DNA of 64,000 nucleotides from Arcuatula senhousia. Taxonomy: Eukaryota; Mollusca; Bivalvia; Mytilida; Mytilidae. Below the pieces are notes generated by a model that searched no databases, was not told the origin of the DNA, and saw only the letters and a program-made list of their open reading frames with translations. The number at the start of each line of letters is the position of its first letter. The stretch's first letter is position 1. Shown one piece after another: positions 23,853-35,040 of the stretch. The stretch spans positions 343,001-407,000 of the forward strand of contig OZ020305.1 of assembly GCA_963971305.1 (NCBI GenBank), given 5' to 3'. A program made the translations under genes and the position numbers.

Positions 23853-24502
23853 CTGAAATAAAAATTCAACACGATATAAATCTGTCAAAGTAAAATGTCC
23901 AGATTTCGTTTAAACAGGAAGTAAATAAGTCAGGGGGTCCGATGTAACTGTTAAGTGCGCAGCATTATTTGGTAAGTGACTACAAAGATGGCTGAAAAAC
24001 CTCACTTTGTTCAACAAAGCTCAGTTTTCATCATGTGTTGATACAAGATATGCACATCTTATGAATAATAACAGTTACATGTTGCGTTTTCACAATATAC
24101 GTTATGAGAAAAAGTTCATAACAACTTTGATGCTTGATTTGAAGAGAATAAATAGCTGACATGCATCTGGACATGTCCCTGCCAGGTCATAAAAATGTAG
24201 AAAGCTAAGCAAGCAAAACAATTGAATGACAATATTTACATTTTATACACAATACTTCCGGTAGTCAAGAACAACTTCATAATTAATTGTTTATTTTACC
24301 CTGTAATTTCTGGAGCATCTGAGACTAATATCTTTACTACATGTGTATGTGACTGTATTGCTGATTTCAGGTTGCTTGTTTTGTATGTGTGTTTTATGAT
24401 GTTTGATTCTTCATGTTGTTTTCTTTTGTCATTGCCTTTTCTGATTTCCAAAATCCAGATACTCTATTACATAGTACTTCTTTGCTTCACTCTATTTCCT
24501 AC

Positions 24503-24557
24503 CATGTGCTTGGTTTGGTCCATGATACGGGTCCTGTCCTAGGATAACTACTTTGAC
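24503..24557 (-). CDS. UNG: Uracil-DNA glycosylase, exon 4 (catalytic loop)
   Basis: A 55-nt exon reads VKVVILGQDPYHGPNQAH, between acceptor TTTTCAG and donor CATG|GTAGG. It enters in phase 0 and exits in phase 1. GQDPYHG is the water-activating loop of family-1 uracil-DNA glycosylases; its Asp is the catalytic residue and is present. The enzyme removes uracil from DNA to start base excision repair. The same stretch can be read on the plus strand as a 106-codon ORF, which is a shadow. Confidence 0.96.
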
Positions 24558-24870
24558 CTGAAAATATCAAAACTCTAGCTAGGCTCACAAATGCCTGAAT
24601 CAAGCAATCTGAAACTGATTAATCTGCATGTAGGACTCTTATCAAGAGACAAAATGGCAACTTCTTTATTGTACATGTTGTATTCTATAACAAGATGTGT
24701 GTGTAATTGTAAATTTTGATTATTGAATCTAGATTTTAAATTTAACCATATTAACCATGTTAACATTTTGTTATTTTATATTTATGTTGCAAAGATGACA
24801 ATTTCTAAATGTACAAATGTTTATATTACATATTGTTCTGTCTCCCCTAATATTGTCTAACATGGAATCT

Positions 24871-25286
24871 GTGAGCTATTGCTCACTCAGTATACCCCCA
24901 CAACCCCCAAAATGAATTATGTCGGTAAACAGGAAGTAGAAATTATACAGACCTAATTTCAATACTCGCAATAAAGGACCTCAGACTGAACTCTTATAAC
25001 AAATTTCAAGATACATGTACTGTGATATGTAGTTGCTGAGAAAAATGTTATGAAAATTTTCAACAATTGCCCAGTAATGTTGAAAATTGACTAAGTCAGA
25101 AAACAGGAAGTAAATATTCGACAGACCTTTTTTCAATACTCGCAATTAATGACCTCATACTGAACTCATATACTAACTTTCAAGTCACTGTGATATGTAG
25201 TTGCTGAGAAAACGGTTACGAAATTTATGTTGCGGACGAACAGAGGCAAACCAGTATACCCCCCTCTTCTTCGAAGTGGGGGTATA
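24871..25286. mobile_element. Hairpin-ended element with ATACCCCC termini
   Basis: One end reads CAGTATACCCCCACAACCCCC. The other carries a hairpin (TACCCCCCTCTTCTTCGAAG then TGGGGGTA). Inside are two diverged copies of a block with AACAGGAAGTA and CAATACTCGCAAT. It has no ORF. It resembles the small Helitron/Helentron-like elements common in bivalves. It lies in UNG intron 3 and ends about 12 bp from the exon 3 donor. Confidence 0.55.
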
Positions 25287-25297
25287 ATTACATGTAC

Positions 25298-25393
25298 CTC
25301 ATTAACTTTACAGAACCTGGTCCAGCTAAAGACCTCATCAGCAGGTGGATACACAGTCCCCTTGGTTCTCTCTGCTGCTACGAACTTAGTCAA
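25298..25393 (-). CDS. UNG: Uracil-DNA glycosylase, exon 3
   Basis: A 96-nt phase-0 exon encodes LTKFVAAERTKGTVYPP through TRFCKVNE. It is flanked by acceptor TCTTTCAG and donor GAG|GTACATG. The VYPP..EVFSWTR pattern corresponds to the conserved segment just before the catalytic loop in UNG (human: a YPP..FTWTQ-like motif). It joins in frame to exon 2 (PYFVE) and exon 4 (VKVVILGQDPYH). Confidence 0.95.
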
Positions 25394-25625
25394 CTGAAAG
25401 ACAAAACAATAATTGGAATATGTAGATATACAGGATTCAAGGCTCCTGTTTGTTCTTGTCTTATAGTTTTGAATAGTCTGCATTTTTGTATTTTTCTCTT
25501 CGGGGAATTTAATGTGCCTCAGAAGGAATCATTGACTTATTAACAAAAAATATACCTAGGTGAGTTAAAAGATCTTTGAACACCAAGTATATAAATTTAA
25601 GGACTAGATTACTGACAAAGTCAGA

Positions 25626-26195
25626 AAGGGCCCCGTGGCAAAAAATCTAAGTATTTTCAAAATTATATTAAATATGATTATAACCACTAAGGCATAATCC
25701 ATGGAATGTGTATGAAACGTCAGAGCTGTATTGTGAATAGCCTTTGAGTTTTATTGTTCAAAAATTCCAATTCTCAAAATCTGTGATTTTTCGATAAAAA
25801 AATGGAGTTTTTTCCAAAAATATTTAACAGATTTGCATGAAAATTTAATATGCAAATCATGACATGCTACTTAGCAGCTGTACAAAGTTTCAGAACTGTA
25901 TTGTTAACAGTTTTTGAGTTTTAGTGTTCACAAAGGCCAATTCTCAAAATCTGTGATTTTCGATAAAAATGAAGTTTTTTTTACAAAAATATTTCACATT
26001 TTTCCATGAAATTTCAATATGCACATTATGACATGCTACTTAGTAGCTGTACAAAATTTCAGAACTGTAGTGTTAATAGTTTTTGAGTTTTAGTGTTCAC
26101 AAGAATTGTTGACGGACAGGCAGACGGACGGACGGACGGACGGACGGACAAAGTGAAAACTATAGGGCGTCCGCATCTTCGATGCGGGGCCCTAA
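25626..26195. mobile_element. Hairpin-ended element with GGGCCCC termini and GGAC microsatellite
   Basis: It begins AGGGCCCCGTGGC and ends CCGCATCTTCGATGCGG plus GGCCCTAATAAT, a strong terminal hairpin. Two diverged ~175 bp repeats (CAAAATCTGTGATTTTTCGA forms) fill the body. A (GGAC)n run (26125-26150) lies before the end hairpin. This layout matches non-autonomous Helentron-like elements of bivalves. It sits in UNG intron 2. Confidence 0.6.
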
Positions 26196-26239
26196 TAATA
26201 TTTAGCACTGTTAATCTGAGCAATATACACTTTATGGCA

Positions 26240-26660
26240 ATCATCTAATAGAAGAAAATGAGATGTGGTATAAGTGTACGCCACACAACCTACATTATAA
26301 ACGTATATTTTAAATATCCACAATGGAAAACAGCCAGCAGCCTTCAATGTGACCAGCGGTTGCTGCTCGCTGTTTTTCAATTGGCCCCTGGATTAAAAAT
26401 AAAATACATACGATTCAAGCCCAATCCCAAATAGCATTGAAAGACCCTCTTCTTGACAAAAAACAATTAACATAAATTCGACTTAATACAAACATAAGCT
26501 TTGATAAAGATTCCTGGCTTTGGACAGGCACATTAAAATGTGGCGGGGTTAAACTAGTTTTTTGGCGCCAACCTTCCCCCTAATGATAATCAATAACAAA
26601 GCACAAACTAACACACAATAAAAATCAAATCGATAAAAGTTCAATTCAACAAGAGAGTAT
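26240..26660. repeat. Dispersed repeat, copy 1 (second copy at 55440-55838)
   Basis: It shares with 55440-55838 the segments CACAATGGAAAACAGCCAGC, AAGATTCCTGGCTT, ACAGGCACAT, AATGTGGCGGGGTTAAACTA, CCAACCTTCCCCCT and AAAATCAAATCGATAAAAGT. The type is not determined; the segment with GTTTAACCCCGCCACATT on the minus strand is one I associate with mussel genomes. Confidence 0.6.
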
Positions 26661-26905
26661 CTGAGACAAAAGGACAACAGGTAATTAACGGGACGTAAAG
26701 ATATTCTCTTGAGAACACTCGAAGTTACTGACAGCTAGCTAAGAAGCATCCATCGACTGATGTAAAAAAATCAAGTATGTCGATTTTAAATCCGACACAA
26801 CACGTCAAACACTTGATTTGATGATGCATCATCACACAAAACCGACACACTTGACCGCTGTAATGCTCAAAAATGACATAAGTATAAAAAGTATGACATA
26901 AGTAC

Positions 26906-27172
26906 CTCTACAAAGTATGGTCTGGAGAATTCCTCTTTTAGAACCTTAGCCCATGATTCTCCAACATTTGACACCAGCCCACTGGTCTGTTTCTCCTTCA
27001 GCTTTGCCAGTGCTGCAGCTTTATTCTGGTTGATCTTTTCCTTCTGTTCCGGGGACAGACTGTGTGTTTCTGGAGATGTGACACTGTTAGTCTTGCACGA
27101 GGAAGGTGATGGTGGCTCCTTGTTTTCTGGAGGTTTATTTTCATCGTCGACTTTAACTTTCTTTGAGTTTTT
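26906..27172 (-). CDS. UNG: Uracil-DNA glycosylase, exon 2
   Basis: A 267-nt phase-0 exon. Its first half is a polar, Pro/Ser/Lys-rich linker (KKVKVDDENKPPENKEPP). The second half reads LSPEQKEKINQNKAAALAKL, then GESWAKVLKEEF and SRPYFVE. This matches the conserved N-terminal region of nuclear UNG: the Q-x-NKAAAL helix with possible RPA-binding character, and GESW at the start of the catalytic domain. The donor is GAG|GTACTT; the acceptor is TTTAAG before AAA. The linker is poorly conserved, as usual in this family. Confidence 0.93.
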
Positions 27173-27379
27173 CTTAAACAATTTTTTTTAAAATACATAT
27201 AAGTTAGAAGTAGAAAATATAGAGTTAGGTGTAGCTTCACATGTATTGTAAGAAACTTCTACTATAAAGAAACAGAAATATTACAACAATATTTGTCTAA
27301 ATCATGACATAACATTTCTGTTCAAAAAAAGTTTTGTAGAACCATATACTTTATTGTAATTTTAACATAGTTTTATCAA

Positions 27380-27757
27380 CTTTTCAACATGCTTTGTTGG
27401 AATTTAATACAAACTTCACAATTTATTAAAGAGATACTAGGAGTCAACTGTAAGGCAACCAATGACGGTTGCCGTGCAGAACTATAAATAGGATCCCACT
27501 AAAAAGTAAAATCTTACTTTCTATATTAAACTTCTACAAGCATATCCTAGATTCTGATAACACCTTATTAAAAGAAATCTTCATTAACTCAAAAGAATAT
27601 AATCCCTGGATGAAAAAGGTAAAGGATGTCTTAAATGATCTCGGTCTTGCATACATGATAAATAATACTTCTCTTTCTAATAGCTGCCTTAGCCAAATCA
27701 AGCAACGGATACAGGATCAATTTCTACAGATCCAAAACTCAAATATATGCAAATCAT
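27380..27757 (+). pseudogene. Non-LTR retrotransposon ORF2 remnant, 5' part
   Basis: With one or two frameshifts it reads KEILGVNCKATNDGCRAEL, then IPLKSKILLSILNFYKHI, then CLSQIKQRIQDQF. This is the pattern of the region after the reverse transcriptase domain in mollusc LINEs. The reading stops at a TIR transposon at 27758 and resumes at 30028. It lies in UNG intron 1, antisense to UNG. Confidence 0.7.
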
Positions 27758-30022
27758 CAGTCAGGGAGACTACTGAAACAAGTGATTTTTTAATCACTCT
27801 AATAAGTGATTTTTATAAATTCTTGCTGATTACAGATTTTTGGGTTTTAAAAATCAATTTCTCGTGCTAAACTATGAAATTATGTGTCCCTTTGTTGCAA
27901 ATTGAGACATTCATCATTTATGTAGTTAAATGACTAGTTAAAGGAAAGGTTTTAGGGCTATAACCAATTTTGTGCATTTTTTCCACATTTTTTCTTAATC
28001 TTTGATGGCTGAATTCATGGGATCTGGAATTTTCCCGTTGGAATCTATAATTTTCCTGATAAATTTGATCTTTTAACTTTGGTTTTCTAAAAAGAAAAAG
28101 GTATGTTCTCGATGAAAATTTGAATGTTTGCGATGGCCGAAGTTAGGGAGTAAACAAGAGTTGACACTAAAGTGTGTCTCGCCTGTCGGCACCATCACAG
28201 AACTCATTGAAGGTCTAGCTGGGCCTTCAGAAAAGAACAAGGTCATGTGACAGACAGATGACAGAATTCCTATCCATCACAAAAATGTCTGAAGTTTGTT
28301 CTAGATACCATAGTTATTGAGAAACTATGAAAAAAAAAAACATTCACTAAGTTATTGAACCATGAAAATGGGGTCAGGGTCACACCACATGGTGTCAGTT
28401 GTTTAGACCGAAACCCCAAATGTCTGTATGTCAAATATCAGATGCCTAGCTATTATACTTTTAACTTAATTTATTTCGACAAAAATTTTAATTGTCCAAA
28501 AAATCATCTAAGTCCACAGAGTCACTGAACCATGGAAATTGTGTCAAGGTCACAGGACATTGTGTCAGTTGCATAGACCATAACTCCAGGTGCCTGTATA
28601 CCAGATATCAGATGCCTAGCTATTATACTTTTCACTTAATTCATTTTCCACAAAAGTCCTACATAGAGGTTTTTTGGCCCCCAAAATCATCAAAGTCCAC
28701 AGAGTCACTGAACCATAAAAATGGAGTCAAGGTCAAATGGCATGGCGCCAGTTGCATAGACCATAACCCAAAGTGTCTGTATACCAGATATCAAATGCCT
28801 AGCTATAATACTTTTCACTTTATTCATTTTCCACTAAAGTCTTACAAAGGGGTTTTTTAGCCTGAAAAAACATCAAAGTTAACAGAGTCAATGAACCATG
28901 AAATTGGGGTCAAGGTCAAATGGCATGGTGCCAGTTGTGTAGACCATAACCCCAACTGTCCGTATACCAAATATCAGAAACCTAGCTAGTATACTTTTCT
29001 TGTAATTCATTTTCCACAATAGTCTTACAAAGGGTTTTTTTGGCCTGAAAAAACATCTAAGTTCGCAGAGTCACTGAACCATGCAATTTTGGTCAGGGTC
29101 AAACGGCATGGTGCCAGTTGCGTAGACCATAACCTGAACTGTCTGTATACCAAATATCAGATGCCTAGCTATTATACTTTTCTTGTAATTCATTTTCCAC
29201 AAAAGTCTTACAAAGGGTTTTTTTGGCCTGAAAAAACATCTAAGTTCACAGAGTCACTGAACCATGAAATTTGGGTCAGGGTCAAACGGCATGGTGCCAG
29301 TTGCGTAGACCATAACCTGAACTGTCTGTATACCAAATATCAGATGCCTAGCTATTATACTTTTCTTGTAATTCATTTTCCACAAAAGTCTTACAAAGGG
29401 GTTTTTTTGGCCCGAAAAAACATCTAAGTTCACAGAGTCACTGAACCATGAAATTTGGGTCAGGGTCAAATGGCATGGTGCCAGTTGCGTAGACCATAAC
29501 CTGAACTGTCTGTATACCAAATATCAGATGCCTAGCTATTATACTGTTCTTGTAATTCATTTTCCACAAAAGTCTTACAAAAAAGTTTACGCCGTCGCCG
29601 CCGCCGCCGGAAAGTAATACCTATGTCTCGCCTTCAGCGACTAAAGTCGCAGGCGAGACAAAAAATTGAAAATCACTTGTTTTAGTGATTTTTTAGATTA
29701 AATTTCATAAAATCACTGATCTAAGTGATTTTATTTCAACTGCCTAATATTTTTATTTAGATCAATAAATTAAATCTAAATGGACAGTGTACATCTTAGA
29801 AAGTGAACTAGTTTCTTTTACACTCTTTCTTAATAGTTGTCTTTGAGTATTTCATGAAATAATCAGTAAAACATTGTTCAAAGTGATTTTTTAACCTTTA
29901 AGAAATTGCTTAAATAAGTAATTTTTGTATTCTTTAAAGAGGAATAACTCTTGGTAATTCATTCACTATCACTTATTTGGGTGATTTTCAAAAATCACTT
30001 CTTTCAGTAGTAGTCCTGACTG
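27758..30022. mobile_element. TIR DNA transposon, 2.27 kb, non-autonomous, 5 bp TSD
   Basis: The left end CAGTCAGGGAGACTACTGAA and the right end, read inverted as CAGTCAGGACTACTACTGAA, are imperfect terminal inverted repeats. They continue as AAGTGATTTTT and AATAAGTGAT on both sides. Both are flanked by ATCAT (27753-27757 and 30023-30027). Removing the element rejoins the LINE reading. No transposase is seen. The superfamily is uncertain; a 5 bp TSD is known for some hAT and for Transib. Confidence 0.75.
28146..29664. mobile_element. Tandem-repeat element with GTCTCGCC hairpin ends, nested
   Basis: The left end has GACACTAAAGTGTGTCTCGCC. The right end has TGTCTCGCCTTCAGCGACT and AAGTCGCAGGCGAGACA, a terminal hairpin, preceded by a (GCC)n run (29587-29610). 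The body is about seven copies of a ~180 bp unit (AGTTCACAGAGTCACTGAAC .. ATGGTGCCAGTTGCGTAGAC). ORFs of 88-122 codons are repeat translations. It is inserted in the TIR transposon at 27758-30022; a longer relative is at 54845-59336. Confidence 0.7.
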
Positions 30023-30027
30023 ATCAT

Positions 30028-30660
30028 CTAAATTAGAATTTTTTTCAAAGTATATATAAAATGGGGACAAGACCCTCATATGTTGATATATTAACAAACA
30101 GAGATGATCGAGCTGCCATTTGCAAAATTGGAATAAGTGCTCACTTACTTCTTATTGAGCAAGGACCACATCTCAATATCCCAAAAAATGAAAGATACTG
30201 CCCATTATGTAATTCAAATCAAATAGAAGATGAAAAACATTTTCTTTTACAATGCAACGCCCTCAAAAGTCAAAGGGATAAATTTAACATTAATATTTTA
30301 AATCTGCTAGACAACAAGAAAGATATTAAAGAAAATATTAAAATACCATTTTTATTAAATAATAGTTCATTAAAAATACTTAAATTGACCTCTTCATTCA
30401 TCACAAATTGTATGAACACTAGAAAAAAACTGTTATAAATGTCTAGTCTTAAACCTGTTAATAATAAAGGTTTACTATACATGTTGTACTATTATTTACA
30501 TTTACTACTATAGTTTATATGTATATCTCAATATACTATAATTGTAAAACTCATGACTATTTACCTTTTATTATATCTGTTAAATTTGTAATTGGGCCTT
30601 AACCATGTACATTTAACATTTATGTGTTTGTGCCAGTAAATTTGATTTGATTTACAAATA
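30028..30660 (+). pseudogene. Non-LTR retrotransposon ORF2 C-terminus and 3' end
   Basis: The ORF (30061-30438) has the LINE C-terminal zinc-knuckle signature RYCPLCN .. DEKHFLLQCN, preceded by the ISAHLLLIEQG segment common in these ORF2 proteins. It ends at a stop at 30436. A 3' UTR follows with a TTTGATTTGATTT end (about 30640-30653). The reading from 27757 resumes at 30028 once the TIR element is removed, with a one-base shift near 30050. It is therefore inactive. Confidence 0.85.
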
Positions 30661-30719
30661 CAGGAGTTTTAGTATTGTCATTCAACCATATTTGACCAAC
30701 ACTAAATCAATCCTTGGAA

Positions 30720-30920
30720 AAGTGACAGGTGTGCTTTATAAGCAAGCATGAACTGCTTACTCTTCCAGAGCACCTGAGTTCACTCTTGTTTCAACTTTTT
30801 ATGTTGCTATTTGCCATTTGGTTGTTATGTGTATTTTTGATTGTTTTGTTGTGATGATTTAACATGCATCTACTGATTTTGTCTTTTTCTTTTTGGATTT
30901 ATGATATTTTCATGATTTCT
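30720..30920. repeat. Dispersed repeat with the AACTGCTTACTCTTCCAGAG motif
   Basis: The segment with ATGAACTGCTTACTCTTCCAG and AGCACCTGAGTTCACTC is repeated in diverged form at 54395-54440, and inverted at 42395-42445 and near 22080-22110. I recall this motif as abundant in mussel genomes; its class is unknown to me. Confidence 0.5.
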
Positions 30921-31610
30921 CATAAATTTGGCATAACTTTATTTTTTTCAATAAATTATAATTTATGTTGTAAATTTGACATAGATACCCATGCAGGTCT
31001 CGGGTGGTGAATTATGAGGCTGCAGCTACATGCAAATAAGTGCTCAGAAACCTGACATCAGGTCTGGCGGCTTTGCCCACATAGAGACTGGCATGTGTGC
31101 CTCAGGTGGATGAATGGAGCAGCCTTGTCAAAATTAATTCCAAGGTCTGGCTTTATTGCAGAAAACCTGACTGCAAACCATGCATGCTTAATCACAGAGT
31201 AGATCTCACCACTTAATTTATTCTCAAAAGCAGTTCTCGTCATGTTGCTGATAATTTTGATATATTTCCGCTAAAATGGTCACGGAATAGCTCATTTTAA
31301 AGGGGTTTTTGTCCTCTTTTTGAATCAGGTGTCATTACCGATCTAACTGTTTAAATAACTGCACAAAAGTCATTAAGCATTTGAAAATCGGGTGGCGAGA
31401 ATAACTTGCTGGCAAGATCTTTGCTGTGACCAGTAGTGGTGCATGCGAGTCTCACACGAGTTGCACTTGACAAGTCTGGTTATAAACCTTCATTTACATA
31501 CAATGGACATGGTACATTTACTTACACTTTTACACCTGTTTGTATACAAAAAAATATATACACTACAACCTTGAAAAGTGAAAATCCTCAATGATTAGTT
31601 CAATCATTAC

Positions 31611-31691
31611 CTCTGAAATGTCTGTGTTGCATCGTTTTTTCGAAGAACTTGAGCTAAAGAAAGCTGAAATTTTCTTTTGGTTGTTCATCAT
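31611..31691 (-). CDS. UNG: Uracil-DNA glycosylase, exon 1 (N-terminus with PCNA-box-like motif)
   Basis: The ATG at 31691 opens MMNNQKKISAFF, then SSSSSKKRCNTDISE, ending at donor GAG|GTAATG in phase 0. QKKISAFF fits a PIP box (Q-x-x-I/L/M-x-x-F-F) like the one at the N-terminus of nuclear UNG2, followed by the usual Ser/Lys/Arg-rich stretch. Nuclear UNG2 uses this to act at replication forks. The frame stays open upstream to 31769, adding MTFKVILIAGKIHMLMFSC and CKRIAIFS, so a longer start is possible. I prefer 31691 because an E2F-type site lies just upstream. The spliced product in the window is about 180 residues against roughly 300 for a full UNG. Confidence 0.88.
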
Positions 31692-31735
31692 TGAAAATAT
31701 TGCTATGCGTTTACATGAAAACATCAACATGTGGA

Positions 31736-31745
31736 TTTTTCCCGC
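31736..31745. promoter_or_regulatory. E2F-type site upstream of UNG
   Basis: TTTTTCCCGC matches the E2F consensus (TTTSSCGC) about 45 bp upstream of the UNG ATG. Human UNG is known to be cell-cycle regulated with E2F sites in its promoter, so position and type fit. An inverted CCAAT box (ATCCAATCA on the plus strand, 31807-31815) is about 120 bp upstream. Confidence 0.5.
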
Positions 31746-31899
31746 AATAAGAATGACCTTAAAGGTCATCCAATTAAATTCGTCATTTTATTTAGGAAAT
31801 TAAAATATCCAATCAAATGTGAGCTAGCAAATTGACTTCAGTTAGTTTGTTTACATCCGCAATGTTTAATCTTCTTTAAGGATTTCAGCATAACATCTA

Positions 31900-32760
31900 T
31901 TGCTGCTTGATGCAGTTTTAAATCAGGGTAATTTCTTACGATCTTGAGTTTTTGAGATTTATTGTCAACTATAAATGCTAACACTAATAATAATTAAAAT
32001 TTAGAAAATGTCAAAACCCTAAGTTTCTTCCTACCCCAGACATAGCCTTAAAGGTTCATAACTTGGTTTTATTTTCGGCATTTTGTGGTATGGGGGGGGT
32101 AGGAGGGGGTATGATCCGGAAGTCCCGGCAAATAAAACAAGAAATCCCGGATTCCCGCGAAAATAAATGTGTGATTCCCGCATCCTGAAAAATGAAAATG
32201 GCTAAATCCCGTTCCCGTTAAGGGTTTTTCCCGAATTCCCGTTGAAATAAATGGGCTTTCCCGCTGTCCCGCAGAAGGTCCTCCCGACCCTCTGGTATTA
32301 ATTAATTATGTCTATGCTCTTCATAGTCTTATAGTGTTTGGCATTTTAAATTTTTGATAGAGCGTCTCTGATGAGTTATGATTAGATGAAACGCGCGTCA
32401 GGTGTAGCAAAATTTATTTGTCTGGAACTTTGTTGTAATTTATATTTCTAACATCCCTGATGGTTAGCGGTGCTGGTGGAGTTTTGATTCCCTGAGGCTA
32501 ACCCGCTCCGGCATCAACACTTTTGTGTTGATGAACACATTAAGCTATTAATTATCTGTTTAAATTTTTAAATTGTCAAAACCCTAAGTTTCTTCCTACC
32601 CTAGACATAGGTTGGTCTTAGTCATAATTTGGTTCTATTTTTTGGCATTTTGTGGTATTATGTCTGTGCACTTCATGGTCATATAGTGTTTGGCATTTTA
32701 AATTTTTGGTAACTATAGATAAAATTTATTTGTCTGGAACTTTGTTGTAATTTGTATTCA
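31900..32760. repeat. Direct repeat pair, first copy interrupted by a TCCCG-rich insert
   Basis: The segment with GTCAAAACCCTAAGTTTCTTC and GGCATTTTGTGGTA occurs at 32010-32091 and 32574-32656; both continue into GTGTTTGGCATTTTAAATTTT. In the first copy, about 200 bp (32092-32295) rich in TTCCCG and AAATCCCG motifs separates the two parts. No gene is visible. Confidence 0.55.
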
Positions 32761-33234
32761 TAAATGCTAACAAATACAGAAAAAACAACAAATTCTGAAA
32801 TTGCAAAAAAAAAAAAAAAAGAATAAAATAAAATAAGGGTATTCCATATTTTGGAGGCACTTGTTTTAGAAAAAAAAATAGGCAGCCAAAAATATCAGTT
32901 CTGGAAATCTCCAAGTTTGGTATTCAGTAACTTACATGTAATTCAGAGGTCATGAGGATAAGTGCCTAAAATGTGTAACCGGTACCTTAGTCCAAATATT
33001 TATGGCGTCTTGGAAGCCTTTTATAATTTTGACGTTTGGCTTCCTTTGTCTCTGGGGATCTTAAAAAGTCCAAATGACAAAAACCCCGGAAAGACGTACG
33101 TCATGAGGATCTGGACTACCTGTACTAGTCTAAATAATTATGCAAATCTGGTGACCCTACAGATTGTAATAATAACAGAGGTATTACTATTTGCAGCTCA
33201 GTTTGTAAGCTTTTTACCCGCCTGCTTCAAAAGT

Positions 33235-34075
33235 GACTGAATAACTTCCTTGAATCAAATAACTTATTTAGCCCAAATCAAGCTGGTTTCAGAAAGATCT
33301 TCAGAACAACAGATCAGATTTTTGTTTTAAAAACAATTATCAATAAATATACTGCTAAAAATAATGACAATTGTATACATTTTTAGTATATTTAAAAAAA
33401 AGCTTTCTACATTTTTAGTATATTTAAAAAAAAAGCTTTCGACAGTATATGGAGACAGTGTTTACTTTTCAAAATACTCCAAAATGGTATAGGAGGAAAC
33501 TTTTAATAAAACATAATAAAACATAATAAAACATACATGTATATATTCTTCCACTGAATATGCATGTAAAACTCAAGTAGAGTATAGTCACCCATTGATA
33601 GCAAACAAGGGTGTAAAGCAAGGGGACAAATTTAAGTCCCACTCTGTTTAATATCTTTATAGATGATATAAAATCCTATTTAAATGATATTTGTGAACCT
33701 ATTGATCTGAACAACTGAATAAATTATTTACTTTACGCAGATGATTTGGTATTGATCTCAAAAACACCAAATTGTCTTCAGTGCTGTCTTGAGGCACTAA
33801 AACATTTCTGGAAACCTCAAATTAATCCCAATAAAACCAGAATTATGGTATTCTCGAAAAGAGAAATTGACCCTACTTAAATAACAAAAAATTAGATATA
33901 GTAAAAGAATACAAATATCTTAAATGGATTATTATGAAAAACAATGGCTCCTTAAAATCAGCTGGTAAACATTTATCTAACAGGGCAGGCAAAGCCTTTT
34001 ATGTTCTAAAATGTAAACTTCCTCAGTGATTACTTTTCTCTAAAAAAAATACTGTTTTACAATATGTGGTGATCA
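33235..34075 (+). pseudogene. LINE reverse transcriptase fragment, degraded
   Basis: In shifting frames it reads SPNQAGFRK, RTTDQIFVLKTIINKY, KKAFDSIW, GVKQGD, then LLYADDLVLISKTPN. These are reverse transcriptase blocks; YADD holds the catalytic Asp pair. Several frameshifts and stops, and a local duplication near 33380-33430, make it non-functional. It lies between UNG and the P450. Confidence 0.85.
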
Positions 34076-35040
34076 AAATGAGTAACCCAGGCTCGAGTCT
34101 GGGCCAACATCTGCTAACCCAAATATTTCAAAATTGTCTTAAAACTTTATTTCTGAATATTTTTCGATGAAATTTAATTTGGAAATAATGTGTAGAAGTG
34201 TAGTATCATTATTGTTTTTTTTTTGGATTTTCCAAATGAAAGTCATAAAAATTATTTTCGAGGCAATTCCAGGTGATTAAAATGTGTAGTTTTAAACAAT
34301 ACAAAGTTCTATCAATTTCAGTCTGCCAAATTAGCACTGGCCTTCTTGCCCTTTGTAAGTCAAAACCCATTCAGGCAAGTGAATTTCAGAGGAATTTTGT
34401 ATTGGATAAATAGATCAAGGATTCAGGCAAGTGGTTTCCCCCTAGTTGAGCCCCATGAAATGACAGTTTTAAACATGTTCTTGTACATCTGTCAATTTGT
34501 AAGACAGGATTTGACAAAACCAGTCTTATTTTGTTATCATTATGATGATTATAAGTCAACAGGAAAAAATCAATTAATAAAATTGTAAAATCTTGGTGAA
34601 CAAAACATTTGAGTAACATCTGGGACACTTATATATAGTAAGTGGTTTAAAATTAGGTTTCTGCTATGACGCGAGAAAACTATTATTTATCAAGGTTCAA
34701 GAAAAAAATATATTTTCATAGTATGTAAATTGAATAAAAGCAGATGTTGAATAATATGTAAGTATTTTTTTTACCACCATTTGAGAATTTCAAAATTGTT
34801 TGGGATGGTAAGCATTACCTCTCATCCTTGTTAATGAGTTGGTGTTGATGCAGAAGGAGGGATTGAGATACAGGTATATTGTGTATATTTACTGCTTGAT
34901 ATGTGAGCAGTGTCGGGTACACTTATTCCACATCTCATTATTTTCTATTCTTTCGTCTTATGTAAAAATTTGAGTATAAAATTGCTCTTTGAAATTTCTT
35001 CATAGAATTATAGAAACATTTGTATATTTATACATTTCAG

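Noticed and set aside
24222..24542. 106-codon plus-strand ORF with hydrophobic stretches
   Set aside because: It covers UNG exon 4 on the opposite strand and has no support of its own.
25292..25543. 83-codon plus-strand ORF
   Set aside because: Shadow of UNG exon 3 and its upstream intron.
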